In this document: positions 11,330 through 19,633 of the stretch, piece after piece
How the letters are laid out: every line of letters begins with the position of its first letter
Position numbering within the stretch: the first letter of the stretch is position 1
Assembly: GCA_040752595.1 (NCBI GenBank)
Contig: JBFMGX010000045.1
Coordinates: forward strand, 1-57,739
Length of the DNA stretch: 57,739 bases
Direction: 5' to 3'
Source of the DNA: Candidatus Zixiibacteriota bacterium
GTDB taxonomy: Bacteria; Zixibacteria; MSB-5A5; WJJR01
Translations under genes and position numbers: made by a program
Notes under the pieces: generated by a model
What the model was told of the DNA's origin: nothing
Database searches by the model: none
Seen by the model: only the letters and a program-made list of their open reading frames with translations

Positions 11330-11729
11330 GATCAACGTCACCAATCTGGTCGACGTGGTGCTCGTGCTGCTGATCATTTTCATGGTCACGGCGCCGCTGT
11401 TGCAAAGCGGAATCGACGTCCGGCTCCCGGAGACGATCGCCTCGGCCGAGCAGCCCTCCGAGGGGATCATTGTCACCATCACCAAAGAGGGCGGTGTGTT
11501 CATCAACGACGTCTACCGTACGGCGGACCAGTGGGAGGACGAACTGCGGCGCGTGATCTCAAGCAAACCGGGACAAAAGGCGTTTCTCCGGGCCGATGAA
11601 GCAGTGGGATATGGGCAGGTGATCGCCGTGCTCAGCACCATGAAACGTCTGGGTTTGGACCAGGTGGGACTGGTGACCCAGCCGGTGAAGGAAGAGAAGA
11701 AGACCGGACCGAAGATCAAATGGGGGTAG
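11292..11729 (+). CDS. tolR: TolR/ExbD-family protein
   Basis: A 145-aa single-pass protein. The N-terminal motif EINVTNLVDVVLVLLIIFMV contains the conserved membrane aspartate (Asp21) that takes part in proton translocation with TolQ. The periplasmic domain has the usual EGIIVTI ... GGVFIN and KAFLRAD strands. Its start lies inside the end of tolQ, which implies translational coupling; there is no strong ribosome binding site. The stop codon overlaps the Shine-Dalgarno sequence of the next gene. Confidence 0.9.
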   Translation: MPVKPRTYHALSEINVTNLVDVVLVLLIIFMVTAPLLQSGIDVRLPETIASAEQPSEGIIVTITKEGGVFINDVYRTADQWEDELRRVISSKPGQKAFLRADEAVGYGQVIAVLSTMKRLGLDQVGLVTQPVKEEKKTGPKIKWG

Positions 11730-11738
11730 GAGGCCGGC

Positions 11739-12425
11739 GTGAAGCGATACCTGGTCTGGTCGCTGGCGCTCCACTGCGGGGTGTTCGTCGGTGGCGCCAT
11801 GCTGGCGCCGCTCCATGGATTCATGGGCTCCGTCCGCCCCGATCTGGTAATTACAGTGGGTCTTGTGGACTACGCTGGCGCCGGGAAGCCGAAGGCCCCT
11901 CCCGCAAAGGTGCCCCCTCCGCCAGCCGCTTCCGATCAGATAATAGCCACCAGACCGTCTCAGGATCAGACTCCCGAGAAGCTCAAGGACCAGAAGCCCG
12001 AAGCCAAAGAGACCCGTAAGGCCAAGCAGGACTCGACACGCACGAAGCCGCCGTCAGCGCTGGCCCAAGCCGATACGCTGGCTGGTTTGAAGGGAACCCT
12101 GACCGAGGGGACGGGAGAGGGGGATGTTTGGGGAGTGGAGACCGGGGCGGGCGTGAACCCATACCACCGGGCCGGCTTCGCGACCATCCGGTCGAACTGG
12201 CGCAACCCGGTGGTCGGCCCGATCCCCCGCAAGTGCGTTGTCAAGTTCCGGATCAAGCGATCGGGAGAGATCGTAGACGTCGAGTTGGAACGACACTCGG
12301 GATCCGACCTGTTCGACCGGGCCGCGCTGCGGGCGGTGAATCTGACCCACGCCTGGCCGCCGTTCCCGGCCACCTGGGAGGAGAAGGAACAGATCATCCA
12401 CCTCGAATTCGAGTACCGCCCCTAG
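11739..12425 (+). CDS. TonB/TolA-type energy transducer
   Basis: A 228-aa protein with one N-terminal membrane helix (about 4-25), then a Pro/Lys/Glu-rich periplasm-spanning linker (about 48-105). The C-terminal ~85 residues form a TonB-C/TolA-C fold with an IRSNWRNPV start and the strands CVVKFRIKRSGEIVDVELERHSG and FDRAALRAVNLTHAWPPFP. It takes the tolA position in a tolQ-R-A-B-pal order, yet the C-terminal domain reads as TonB-family. It may therefore serve the Tol system, the TonB-dependent receptor at 4623-7679, or both. GTG start at 11739 with GGAGG five bases upstream. Confidence 0.85.
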   Translation: MKRYLVWSLALHCGVFVGGAMLAPLHGFMGSVRPDLVITVGLVDYAGAGKPKAPPAKVPPPPAASDQIIATRPSQDQTPEKLKDQKPEAKETRKAKQDSTRTKPPSALAQADTLAGLKGTLTEGTGEGDVWGVETGAGVNPYHRAGFATIRSNWRNPVVGPIPRKCVVKFRIKRSGEIVDVELERHSGSDLFDRAALRAVNLTHAWPPFPATWEEKEQIIHLEFEYRP

Positions 12426-12550
12426 ACCTTCGCTGAAAAAGGCCGTGAACACATGATGCACATAGACAGAGACATACCAGTGAACAAACTCCCTCACCCG
12501 AGTATAGACTTGCGCCGACCCGCTCTGCGGGGCGTCCTGAAGAAGTCTTG

Positions 12551-12610
12551 GTGGGGCAGACATTCCTGTCTGCCCATGATCATGCGCAGGCAGGAATGCC
12601 TGCGCGACCA
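12551..12610. repeat. Dumbbell (two-hairpin) intergenic repeat, copy A
   Basis: Two perfect hairpins sit in tandem. Unit 1 is GGGCAGACA-TTCC-TGTCTGCCC (12555-12576). Unit 2 is GCGCAGGCA-GGAA-TGCCTGCGC (12585-12606), after 8 bases that are themselves palindromic (ATGATCAT). The loops TTCC and GGAA are complementary. A close relative lies at 57573-57622, and a repeat with the same architecture but different sequence at 55533-55595. Confidence 0.8.
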
Positions 12611-12710
12611 TCAGTTGTGCCGATCACTCGCGGATAGCTTTCCATGTTCACCAGGCAGGGAAACAACCTCTTCCCCCGGCAGGGTCCCGAACGGAGTAAG
12701 GGAGACAGAT

Positions 12711-12733
12711 CGATCCGACCAGAGGTCGGATCG
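12711..12733. repeat. Hairpin directly upstream of the tolB start
   Basis: CGATCCGAC and its exact reverse complement GTCGGATCG are separated by 5 bases, and the structure ends one base before the GTG chosen for tolB. It could fold in the mRNA over the initiation region, or it could be another short dispersed palindrome. No second copy was seen in the window. Confidence 0.55.
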
Positions 12734-12734
12734 G

Positions 12735-14084
12735 GTGAGGGAGGCGCGGCCGCTCCGGGCACGACCGCCGCGTTACCGAGGTCGTCTGGGGTGTGCCCTG
12801 CTCGTTGTCACTTCAATCCTGATGAGCGTCGATGCCGGGGCACGCGGTATTCCGGAAATCTACGGCCGGGTCGTGAAATCCGCCGGCGAGTTCGAACCGT
12901 TCCGGGTCGGCGTGGATCAGTTTCGACTGCGCGATCCCGAGGGGGCGACGGTCGCGGATCGCGAGCTGGCCCAAATGATCACCGACATCGTCTTCGCCGA
13001 CCTCGATTACTCGTACCTGTTTGAGTCGGTCCGTCCCGATTCGGTCTATCTGCGGATCATGGGGTTGACGCGGATCGACCGCCGCGGGTGGCACCATCTG
13101 GGGGCCGACTATCTGATTGAAGGTGAGGCGGCGTTCGAGGGCGACAACGTGACGGTGCGTTACACGCTGTCGGATGTCGCGACCGACCGCGAGTACTTCA
13201 GTCGTCAACTCAGAGCGCGGAACACCTCGGTCCGGCTCTTAGCCCATGCGCTGGCCGACGAAGTCTATCGCGAGTTGGCCCGCGCGGAGGGGATCTTCCA
13301 ATCGCGCCTGGTCTACCTGCACGAGAGCGGCGGGTTCAAGGAAGTGCATGTCTGCGATTACGACGGGGCCGATGACATGCGCATGACCGCCGACCGGACC
13401 ATTGTCCTGTCGCCCCGCTGGTGTGGTCCCGAAGCGATCTCGTACACCTCATTTCGCGACGGGAATCCGGATGTCTGGTTGTACGATTTGTTGAAAGACC
13501 GCGCCTCCAAGTTCTCCTCGTTCCCCGGTCTGAACACCGGGTGTTCCTGGACCCGCGATGGTCACTCCTATGTGCTCTCGCTGTCCGCCGAGGGGGACCC
13601 GGAGATCTATGTGGGCGAACGGGCGTCCAAGGGGGCGCCGCGACGGGTTACCTTTGCGCCGGGGATCGATACATCGCCGTCGTTTTCTCCGGATGGCAAG
13701 AAGATCGTCTTCACCTCCGACCGGGCGGGGACGCCGCAGGTCTATATCATGGATGTGGACGGGACCAATGTCGAACGGCTGACCAGCGAAGGGTACTACA
13801 ATGACTCGCCCGATTGGTCGCCGACGCTCGACATGATCGCCTTTGTGTCCCGCGGCGAGGGGGTCTTCCAGATCTGCACCATGCGGCCGGATGGCGCCAA
13901 CGTGAGGCAATTGACCGAGGTCGGATCCAATGAAAACCCGCACTGGTCGCCCGACGGTCTGCACATTGTTTTCGCGTCCAACCGAACCGGGGTGTACGAG
14001 ATCTATACGATGAATTTCGACGGCTCCGGTGTGCGCCGCATCACGACGGACGGAGGCAACACGAATCCGTCCTGGTCGCCCTGA
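12735..14084 (+). CDS. tolB: Tol-Pal system protein TolB
   Basis: A 449-aa periplasmic protein that binds Pal and links the inner- and outer-membrane parts of the Tol system. It has a signal peptide (hydrophobic core GCALLVVTSILMSV, then DAGARG). The N-terminal domain (about 45-200) contains FRVGVDQFRL and a FADLDYSYLFESV helix. A six-bladed propeller follows with recurring WSPDG / IVFxSxRxGxxEIYxMxxDG blades, three of them very clear after 13670. E. coli TolB is 430 aa. The start is uncertain: GTG at 12735 gives a proper signal peptide, whereas the longer in-frame opening to 12453 runs through repeats. Confidence 0.88.
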   Translation: MREARPLRARPPRYRGRLGCALLVVTSILMSVDAGARGIPEIYGRVVKSAGEFEPFRVGVDQFRLRDPEGATVADRELAQMITDIVFADLDYSYLFESVRPDSVYLRIMGLTRIDRRGWHHLGADYLIEGEAAFEGDNVTVRYTLSDVATDREYFSRQLRARNTSVRLLAHALADEVYRELARAEGIFQSRLVYLHESGGFKEVHVCDYDGADDMRMTADRTIVLSPRWCGPEAISYTSFRDGNPDVWLYDLLKDRASKFSSFPGLNTGCSWTRDGHSYVLSLSAEGDPEIYVGERASKGAPRRVTFAPGIDTSPSFSPDGKKIVFTSDRAGTPQVYIMDVDGTNVERLTSEGYYNDSPDWSPTLDMIAFVSRGEGVFQICTMRPDGANVRQLTEVGSNENPHWSPDGLHIVFASNRTGVYEIYTMNFDGSGVRRITTDGGNTNPSWSP

Positions 14085-14236
14085 TCCCGGCGACTTGGGG
14101 GGTTGAAGATCCGTCTGATTCCCGTGTGTGCCCCCGGCGTAGGGTTTCCCAGCCATGCAGAGGGTGGCGCTTTGGCCTCGTGTCAAAAGGCAGGGGTCCC
14201 AGCCATTTTATGCCGGGGAATTCCGGCCGATTAGTA

Positions 14237-14265
14237 TTGACGGGGCCTGCGTTTGATCGTATATG
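14237..14265 (+). promoter_or_regulatory. Candidate promoter for pal
   Basis: TTGACG (14237-14242), a 17-bp spacer and TATATG (14260-14265) make a good sigma-70-type promoter 55 bp upstream of the pal start. It lies in the 235-bp gap after tolB, so pal and cpoB can probably be transcribed independently of the upstream tol genes. Confidence 0.55.
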
Positions 14266-14319
14266 GCGGTGGGAAGTCGTTGGGACGGTTCACATAGGGT
14301 TGACAAAAGGGAGGGGAAT

Positions 14320-14841
14320 GTGAAGAAGCCTGCGATTCTGGCGATGCTCGCCGTGAGTCTGCTTGTGATCGGCGGATGTGGAGGTGGCGGACCCAAAGGG
14401 GAACTCGGGGAAGGCCGGCAGGCCGGTGGTCCTGGCACAGGGACGCAGGAAGGGACCGGTGAGGGCGGTGCCGGTGACCGCGGCGACGTCACGTCACTCG
14501 GCGCGAACTATGGCCTGAAACCGGTGTATTTTGATTTCGACAAGTACAATCTGCGTGAAGACGCCAGGGTAACTCTGGACGCCGACGCCGACATCCTGCG
14601 CACAAACGGTGACCTGCGCATCGTGATCGAGGGGCACTGCGATGAGCGCGGGACGGACGAATACAATATCGCTCTGGGCGATCGCCGCGCCAAAGCTGTG
14701 CAGGATTATCTGGTCCGTCTCGGCATCGATGCGGCGCGGATCTCGACGATTTCTTACGGTGAAGAGCGGCCGGTGTCGCTGGGGCACGACGAAGATTCCT
14801 GGCGTCTTAACCGGCGTGGCGAATTCGTCGTCAAGAAATAG
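14320..14841 (+). CDS. pal: Peptidoglycan-associated lipoprotein Pal
   Basis: A 173-aa outer-membrane lipoprotein. The signal sequence ends in a lipobox (LVIGGC, lipidated Cys20) with Gly rather than Asp at +2, consistent with outer-membrane sorting. A Gly-rich linker (21-65) leads to an OmpA-like domain: VYFDFDKYNLRED, then IEGHCDERGTDEYNIALGDRRA, the peptidoglycan-binding core with the diaminopimelate-contacting Asp and Arg. Pal anchors the outer membrane to peptidoglycan and is cycled by TolB. The start is GTG at 14320 after AGGGAGGGG; an in-frame ATG at 14263 lacks a ribosome binding site and would bury the signal peptide. Confidence 0.95.
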   Translation: MKKPAILAMLAVSLLVIGGCGGGGPKGELGEGRQAGGPGTGTQEGTGEGGAGDRGDVTSLGANYGLKPVYFDFDKYNLREDARVTLDADADILRTNGDLRIVIEGHCDERGTDEYNIALGDRRAKAVQDYLVRLGIDAARISTISYGEERPVSLGHDEDSWRLNRRGEFVVKK

Positions 14842-14979
14842 CGACGTGCGCCGCAACTCAGAGAGTGCCGGGGAAACAGGACGGGAGCCCTGCTCTTGAA
14901 GTTCTCACGCGCACGGGCCGCAGGGATGGCGCCAGCTAGGGTCAAAGTAAGGGGCTCTTCCTTACGGAAAGGGGACCCG

Positions 14980-15774
14980 ATGAGCAGGAGCGCGGCCGCA
15001 TGGTTGGTGCGGCTGGCGGGAGTCGTCGTATGCGCGATCACGCTCGCCGGTTGTGTGTCACGCGCCGCGATGCGTCGGATGCAGGATCAACTGGACTACC
15101 TCGAGGCATCCCACAAGCGCATGGAAGCCGACTTGATCCATATCGACTCATTAGTGGTACTCTCGACGTCCGAGTCGCGACGGACGCGCGCGGAGGTGGC
15201 AACCACGCTGGAGGAATTCCGGGGCGACGTCGGCACGGTGCGCGAGACGATCGATGAGCTCCGGCAGACGGTGGAGCGGCGTCCCACAACGTACGTGTAC
15301 GCGCCGCCTTCAACGATGCCGGACACCGGCACGGCCGGAGGTGCCGTCACATCGGCGCCGCCGGATGCCGATCCGGGTAAGATGTATGAGGATGCGTTCC
15401 TCGACGTTCGCAAGGGCAACTACGAACTCGCCATCGACCAGTTCCGCGACATCCTCCAGTACTTCGGCAACTCGGCGTATGCGCCCAATTCACGCTACTG
15501 GATCGGCGAGTGCTGGTACTCGTTGGGAGGTGGGACGGAGAATCAAAACGACACCGTCAGCTACTACGATTCTGCGGTGGTCGAATTCCAGAGGTTGATC
15601 GAGGATTACCCGCAATCAGAGCGCGTTCCCACCGCGCTCTACAAGTTGGGGCGCTGTTCAGAGGAACTGAATCACCCCCGTCAGGCGCGCCAGTACTACG
15701 AGCGCGTCATCGGCGAGTTCCCCAAATCGCTGGAAGCCAAGCCGGCCAAGAGTCGCTTGGACGAGCTAAGGTAG
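14980..15774 (+). CDS. cpoB: CpoB/YbgF-type cell-division coordinator lipoprotein
   Basis: A 264-aa protein. The signal sequence has a lipobox (TLAGC, Cys25). A coiled coil of about 90 residues (28-115) follows, then a Pro/Thr-rich linker and three TPR repeats (YEDAFLDVRKGNYELAIDQFRDIL; AVVEFQRLIEDYPQS; ALYKLGRCSEELNHPRQARQYYERVI). In E. coli CpoB is a soluble periplasmic protein linking Tol to PBP1B; a lipid anchor is a variation seen in some phyla. Start at 14980 after AAAGGGGA; 28 more in-frame codons exist upstream but lack signal character. It closes the tol-pal cluster. Confidence 0.85.
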   Translation: MSRSAAAWLVRLAGVVVCAITLAGCVSRAAMRRMQDQLDYLEASHKRMEADLIHIDSLVVLSTSESRRTRAEVATTLEEFRGDVGTVRETIDELRQTVERRPTTYVYAPPSTMPDTGTAGGAVTSAPPDADPGKMYEDAFLDVRKGNYELAIDQFRDILQYFGNSAYAPNSRYWIGECWYSLGGGTENQNDTVSYYDSAVVEFQRLIEDYPQSERVPTALYKLGRCSEELNHPRQARQYYERVIGEFPKSLEAKPAKSRLDELR

Positions 15775-15782
15775 GCTCTCTC

Positions 15783-16490
15783 ATGGCGCTTCGGACTTCC
15801 ACGCCCGCACTTTCTGCTGGAGCGCCCCGCCGACCCGAGGCCCCGTCCTCCGAGCCGTCCCCTCTCAGGCGAGATTCCTTCGTCCCGCAGGTAACCACGC
15901 GTTCGAGACTGCGCGTCAAGACATTAGATAGCAGGCGGTTAGCGTCTGGTAGAGCGTTCTGGGATCCGCGCGAAGGGCATGTCGAGTACCATATCATTCC
16001 ACACAGCCCCTTTCATTCATACATAGAGTCTCCTGAGCTTCGGATCGACTTGGATGCGTGTGGCCATCCCGTATTCATCGAGGCCGCTTGGGGTTACGGG
16101 CCATCCTGCCGTGACGAAACCATGACTTGCCCCACCGATTTCGCGCTGCTCGGTCAGCGGTTCCTCGACTTCCCGATCCTCACCGGACCGTTCCACATGA
16201 GAGCCAACCACGACAACTCGCTGTTTCATGTTGTGTTATCCGATTGTCCCGCAACGTGTAGATGGATTTCGTCCCCAGGTGCGATCTGGGAAGCGGATGC
16301 CCGTTTCTGTCTCACCGGCCTCTGGTTCTATGACGTCGAGCCAGATCCCTCGGGGTGTCGCCGGGTACTGTGGCGGACCCAAGCCTGGGAGATGGCGCGA
16401 AGACGTCCGGCCCGTCAGCGTTCCATCCTGGGGATCGCCTCGCCGATCTCGTCGGGCCACCGGACCGTGACCGGCTCCTTTTTTTCTTGA
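15783..16490 (+). CDS. Hypothetical protein after cpoB
   Basis: A 235-aa reading frame that I do not recognise. It begins 9 bp after the cpoB stop. The first ~70 residues are Pro/Ser/Arg-rich and may not be translated. The rest is rich in aromatic residues, Cys and His with alternating strand-like patterns (VEYHIIPHSPFHSY; LRIDLDACGHPVFIEAAWGYG; DNSLFHVVLSDCPATCRW; ARFCLTGLWFYDVEP). Third-position GC is lower than in the flanking genes, so it may be acquired or decaying. There is no signal peptide or membrane helix. Its last codons run through a T-run and its stop overlaps the -35 of the next promoter. A chance open frame cannot be excluded. Confidence 0.45.
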   Translation: MALRTSTPALSAGAPRRPEAPSSEPSPLRRDSFVPQVTTRSRLRVKTLDSRRLASGRAFWDPREGHVEYHIIPHSPFHSYIESPELRIDLDACGHPVFIEAAWGYGPSCRDETMTCPTDFALLGQRFLDFPILTGPFHMRANHDNSLFHVVLSDCPATCRWISSPGAIWEADARFCLTGLWFYDVEPDPSGCRRVLWRTQAWEMARRRPARQRSILGIASPISSGHRTVTGSFFS

Positions 16491-16514
16491 CTGCGGCAGA
16501 ATAGTAGGTAAAAT
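16487..16514 (+). promoter_or_regulatory. Strong promoter for the tRNA-Thr/tuf operon
   Basis: TTGACT (16487-16492), a 16-bp spacer and TAAAAT (16509-16514) are near consensus for a housekeeping sigma factor. The predicted transcript starts about 80 bp before tRNA-Thr. A small hairpin (TGGGCA-GGCA-TGCCCA, 16529-16544) lies in the leader. This probably drives tRNA-Thr, tuf and possibly the secE-nusG genes. Confidence 0.65.
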
Positions 16515-16602
16515 ACGGGTCTATAACTTGGGCAGGCATGCCCAAAGCCAGGGTGGTTTTGGGTGTGAGTGCCTGAGTTTGGCTTTTGTGCTTGTGCATT
16601 CT

Positions 16603-16675
16603 GCCCATGTAGCTCAGGAGGTAGAGCACATCCTTGGTAAGGATGAGGTCACCGGTTCGAATCCGGTCGTGGGCT
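16603..16675 (+). tRNA. tRNA-Thr (anticodon GGT)
   Basis: A complete cloverleaf. The acceptor GCCCATG pairs with CGTGGGC (one T-G wobble). The D arm is GCTC/GAGC. The anticodon stem CATCC/GGATG holds the loop TTGGTAA with anticodon GGT. The T arm is ACCGG-TTCGAAT-CCGGT, with discriminator T. The 3' CCA is not encoded. The position before tuf matches the thrT-tufB arrangement of many bacteria. Confidence 0.95.
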
Positions 16676-16821
16676 GAGGGCGAGAATCCCGGAGAATTCC
16701 GGGTGCTTGTTGAGTGAGGAGATTCAGTCGGTGGTGATCGACCAGCGAACCCGGAGCGCATCCGGCCCGGGGCCAGCGCAGTCGGTCGCGTGACAACATT
16801 CGAGGAGGGAGACCTTCGGCC

Positions 16822-18024
16822 ATGGCGAAGGCGAAATTTGAACGCAAGAAGCCCCACGTGAACGTGGGCACGATCGGGCACGTTGATCACGGCAAGACGA
16901 CGCTGACGGCGGCGGTCACGATGGTGCTGTCTCGCAAGGGGCTGGCGTCGGTGCGCACGTTCGATTCGATCGACAATGCACCCGAGGAACGCGAGCGCGG
17001 CATCACCATTGCGACGGCGCACATCGAGTATGAGACCGACAAGCGGCACTATGCGCACGTGGACTGTCCGGGTCACGCCGACTATGTCAAGAACATGATC
17101 ACCGGGGCGGCGCAGATGGACGGCGCCATTCTGGTGGTGTCGGCGGCGGACGGTCCGATGCCGCAGACCCGCGAGCACATTCTCCTGGCGCGCCAAGTCG
17201 GGGTCCCCTGCATCGTGGTCTTCCTCAACAAGGTCGACATGGTCGACGATCCCGAGCTTCTCGACTTGGTCGAGCTGGAGGTCCGCGATCTGTTGACGAC
17301 CTACGAGTTTCCCGGCGACCAAATCCCGGTCATCCGCGGCTCGGCGCTGAAAGCGATGGAAGTGGCGATCACGCCGGTGAAGGACGATCCGGCCTTCAAG
17401 TGCATCTATGAACTGATGGATGCCGTGGACAGCTATGTCCCTCTGCCCCAGCGTGAGGTCGACAAGCCCTTCCTGATGCCGATTGAGGACGTCTTCTCGA
17501 TCACCGGGCGCGGCACCGTGGGCACCGGGCGTGTCGAGCGCGGTCGCATCAAGATGGGCGACGAGTTGGAGCGGGTCGGGATCAAAGAGACACGCAAGGT
17601 CGTTGTCACCGGGGTGGAGATGTTCCGCAAGACGCTCGATGAGGCGCAGGCGGGCGACAACGTGGGTCTGCTGTTGCGCGGCGTGGACAAGGAGGAACTG
17701 GAGCGCGGCATGGTGTTGGCCGCCCCCGGATCGATCACGCCCCACACCAAGTTCGTGGGTGAGGTCTACATTCTGACGAAGGAAGAGGGCGGGCGGCACA
17801 CGCCGTTCTTCGACGGCTACCGACCGCAGTTCTACTTCCGGACCACGGATGTGACCGGCGTGGCGCATCTGCCGCAAGGCACCGAGATGGTGATGCCCGG
17901 CGACAAGGTCACGATTCGCGGTGAGTTGATCAGTCCGATCGCGATGGAAAAGGGGTTGCGGTTCGCGATCCGCGAGGGCGGCCGCACGGTCGGTTCGGGC
18001 GTGGTCGCGGACGTGGTGGAATAG
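16822..18024 (+). CDS. tuf: Elongation factor Tu
   Basis: A 400-aa GTPase that delivers aminoacyl-tRNA to the ribosome. The P-loop GHVDHGKT is at 19-26, with switch I (ERERGITI), DCPGH, and NKVDMV for guanine specificity. Domains II and III are complete ([38 protein letters not shown]). GGAGGGAG lies upstream of the ATG. It is the only tuf in the window: the str operon further right (rpsL-rpsG-fusA) has no tuf after fusA. Confidence 0.98.
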   Translation: MAKAKFERKKPHVNVGTIGHVDHGKTTLTAAVTMVLSRKGLASVRTFDSIDNAPEERERGITIATAHIEYETDKRHYAHVDCPGHADYVKNMITGAAQMDGAILVVSAADGPMPQTREHILLARQVGVPCIVVFLNKVDMVDDPELLDLVELEVRDLLTTYEFPGDQIPVIRGSALKAMEVAITPVKDDPAFKCIYELMDAVDSYVPLPQREVDKPFLMPIEDVFSITGRGTVGTGRVERGRIKMGDELERVGIKETRKVVVTGVEMFRKTLDEAQAGDNVGLLLRGVDKEELERGMVLAAPGSITPHTKFVGEVYILTKEEGGRHTPFFDGYRPQFYFRTTDVTGVAHLPQGTEMVMPGDKVTIRGELISPIAMEKGLRFAIREGGRTVGSGVVADVVE

Positions 18025-18096
18025 GGAACGCGCGGAGCTTCACGGGTTTCGGTGTCGCGGCGGTCTTTCGCGGCGTTGGCATCAGAGTGGGGGCGT

Positions 18097-18249
18097 ATGC
18101 CGCGGGAGTCGATTGTGCTGGCGTGTGAGTCATGTCGCCGCCGCAACTACACGGTGAGCAAGAACCGGCGACTGCAGCCCGACCGGCTGACCTATCGGAA
18201 GTACTGCGCGTTCTGCCGGCGGCATACCGCGCACCGGGAAACGCGTTGA
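18097..18249 (+). CDS. rpmG: 50S ribosomal protein L33 (bL33)
   Basis: A 50-aa protein. It carries two CxxC pairs (CESC and CAFC), making it the zinc-binding form. The motifs YTVSKNRR and [16 protein letters not shown] are typical of bL33. The ATG at 18097 follows a G-rich tract (GTGGGGG); the frame is open upstream but those residues are not part of the family. It lies between tuf and tRNA-Trp, the usual place next to secE-nusG. Confidence 0.92.
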   Translation: MPRESIVLACESCRRRNYTVSKNRRLQPDRLTYRKYCAFCRRHTAHRETR

Positions 18250-18309
18250 TGGCGCAGCAGGCGATCAGGATGGACGGCGGTTGCAGCGGGCGCTGGGCGT
18301 GGGGATCAC

Positions 18310-18386
18310 AGGCCTGTAGCTCAACCGGCTAGAGCACCGGTCTCCAAAACCGGGGGCTGGGGGTTCGAGTCCCTCCAGGCCTGCCA
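18310..18386 (+). tRNA. tRNA-Trp (anticodon CCA)
   Basis: A complete cloverleaf. The acceptor AGGCCTG pairs perfectly with CAGGCCT, with discriminator G. The anticodon stem CCGGT/ACCGG encloses the loop CTCCAAA with anticodon CCA. The T arm contains GGTTCGAGTCC. Unlike the tRNA-Thr gene, the 3' CCA is encoded (18384-18386). The position between rpmG and secE is common in many bacterial phyla. Confidence 0.95.
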
Positions 18387-18405
18387 AAACAAAGGAAGAG
18401 CGATC

Positions 18406-18603
18406 GTGTCGGTTATCGAGAAGACCAAAACCTACTGGAACGAGACGGTTGCCGAGCTCGGCAAGGTGACCTGGCCGAGCAAGGATGAGGTCATCGGCTC
18501 GACGATCGTGACCATCTTTGTGTCGCTGATTCTGGGTCTCTTTGTGTTTGGCGTCGACCTGCTGTTGGCGCGCGGCGTGTCGACACTTCTGGGCATCGGA
18601 TGA
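18406..18603 (+). CDS. secE: Preprotein translocase subunit SecE
   Basis: A 65-aa single-membrane-pass SecE of the short bacterial type. An amphipathic helix carries [13 protein letters not shown], the family signature. One membrane segment follows at about 32-54 ([21 protein letters not shown]). GTG start after AAAGGAAGAG. It stabilises SecY in the translocon; secY is at 42839. The stop codon overlaps the nusG start (ATGA). Confidence 0.95.
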   Translation: MSVIEKTKTYWNETVAELGKVTWPSKDEVIGSTIVTIFVSLILGLFVFGVDLLLARGVSTLLGIG

Positions 18604-19136
18604 GCGTCGAGATGCAGTGGTATGTGGCCCACACCTATTCGGGCCACGAGAAGAAGGCGGCGAAGTACTTGAGCAGCGCCTTTGCCAATGCCGGTCTGGA
18701 GGACCATCTGGGGCGGGTGGTGATGCCAACCCAGGAAGTCGTCGAGATGCGCCAGGGCAAGCGCTCGTCCTCGATGAAGAAGTTCCTTCCCGGATACATC
18801 TTGATCGAGATGCACCTGACCAAGGAGACGCAGCATCTGGTGACCAACACGCCGGGCATCACGAACTTCGTTGGTGCCGCCGGGCGTCCGGTGCCGCTCC
18901 GGCAGGAGGAAGTCGCGCACGTTCTCGGGCAGATGGACACCAGCCGTGAGAAAGAGGTCACCGAGATTCCCTACAAAGTCGGCGATCCGGTCAAGGTCGT
19001 GGACGGGCCGTTCTCAGACTTTTCCGGGTTTGTTTCGGAAGTGAACATGGAGCGCAGGAAGCTCAAAGTGATGGTCTCGATCTTCGGTCGGCCGACGCCG
19101 GTCGAGCTGGATTTCCTGCAGGTGCTGCCGGCATGA
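18600..19136 (+). CDS. nusG: Transcription termination/antitermination protein NusG
   Basis: A 178-aa protein. The NGN domain ([20 protein letters not shown] ... [11 protein letters not shown] ... [13 protein letters not shown]) binds the RNA polymerase clamp. The C-terminal KOW domain ([24 protein letters not shown]) contacts S10 or Rho. No insert is present between them. The start overlaps the secE stop, giving translational coupling. Confidence 0.97.
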   Translation: MSVEMQWYVAHTYSGHEKKAAKYLSSAFANAGLEDHLGRVVMPTQEVVEMRQGKRSSSMKKFLPGYILIEMHLTKETQHLVTNTPGITNFVGAAGRPVPLRQEEVAHVLGQMDTSREKEVTEIPYKVGDPVKVVDGPFSDFSGFVSEVNMERRKLKVMVSIFGRPTPVELDFLQVLPA

Positions 19137-19179
19137 CAATCCGGGCCGGACAACACGACCCGGTCCTGACGAGGTACGG

Positions 19180-19605
19180 ATGGCGACAAAGCCAATCACA
19201 GGTTACGTGAAGCTGCAGATTCCCGCCGGAAATGCGACCCCGGCGCCGCCGGTCGGTCCGGCATTGGGGCAGCAGGGCGTCAACATCATGGAGTTCTGCA
19301 AGGCGTTCAACGCCCGCACGCAGAAGGACGCGGGGTTGATCATCCCCGTGGTGATCACAGTCTATAAGGACAAGTCGTTCACGTTCGTCACCAAGACGCC
19401 GCCGGCGGCGATTCTGCTCAAGCGCGCGGCGAAGATCGAGAAAGCATCGGGAGAGCCGAATCGCGTCAAGGTGGCGCGTGTGACCGCCGATCAGGTTCGG
19501 GAGATCGCGCGTCTCAAGCGCCCCGATCTGAATGCTGCCAGCGAGGCGGCGGCGATGAGCATGGTGGCGGGGACGGCGCGCAGCATGGGGATCGACGTCG
19601 TCTGA
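19180..19605 (+). CDS. rplK: 50S ribosomal protein L11 (uL11)
   Basis: A 141-aa protein of normal length. The N-terminal domain has [29 protein letters not shown] and the C-terminal rRNA-binding domain ends [12 protein letters not shown]. It forms the GTPase-associated centre with 23S rRNA and is first in the L11-L1-L10-L12 cluster. GAGGTACGG precedes the ATG. Confidence 0.97.
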   Translation: MATKPITGYVKLQIPAGNATPAPPVGPALGQQGVNIMEFCKAFNARTQKDAGLIIPVVITVYKDKSFTFVTKTPPAAILLKRAAKIEKASGEPNRVKVARVTADQVREIARLKRPDLNAASEAAAMSMVAGTARSMGIDVV

Positions 19606-19633
19606 TGTCCTCCGCCGGAGAGCAAGGGGAGTC

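Larger units (their letters stand above)
12426..12734. other. Repeat-rich gap between the TonB/TolA gene and tolB
   Basis: About 310 bases. It holds a two-hairpin dumbbell repeat (12551-12610) and a 9-bp-stem hairpin (12711-12733) immediately before the tolB start. It is open in the tolB frame as far back as 12453, but the translation there is unlike any TolB (Arg/Cys/Pro-rich) and runs through the repeat, so I treat it as non-coding. No promoter was recognised. Confidence 0.65.

Noticed and set aside
12453-12734. N-terminal extension of TolB
   Set aside because: It is in frame, but it passes through a dumbbell repeat and a second hairpin, has no ribosome binding site, and would place about 100 residues before a clear signal peptide.
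14300-14320. TTGACA just before pal
   Set aside because: It lies within 20 bases of the start codon, too close to be a -35. The promoter at 14237-14265 is better placed.
16312-17877. 521-codon minus-strand frame across tRNA-Thr and tuf
   Set aside because: It runs through a tRNA gene and the EF-Tu P-loop on the other strand. No ribosome binding site or motif supports it.
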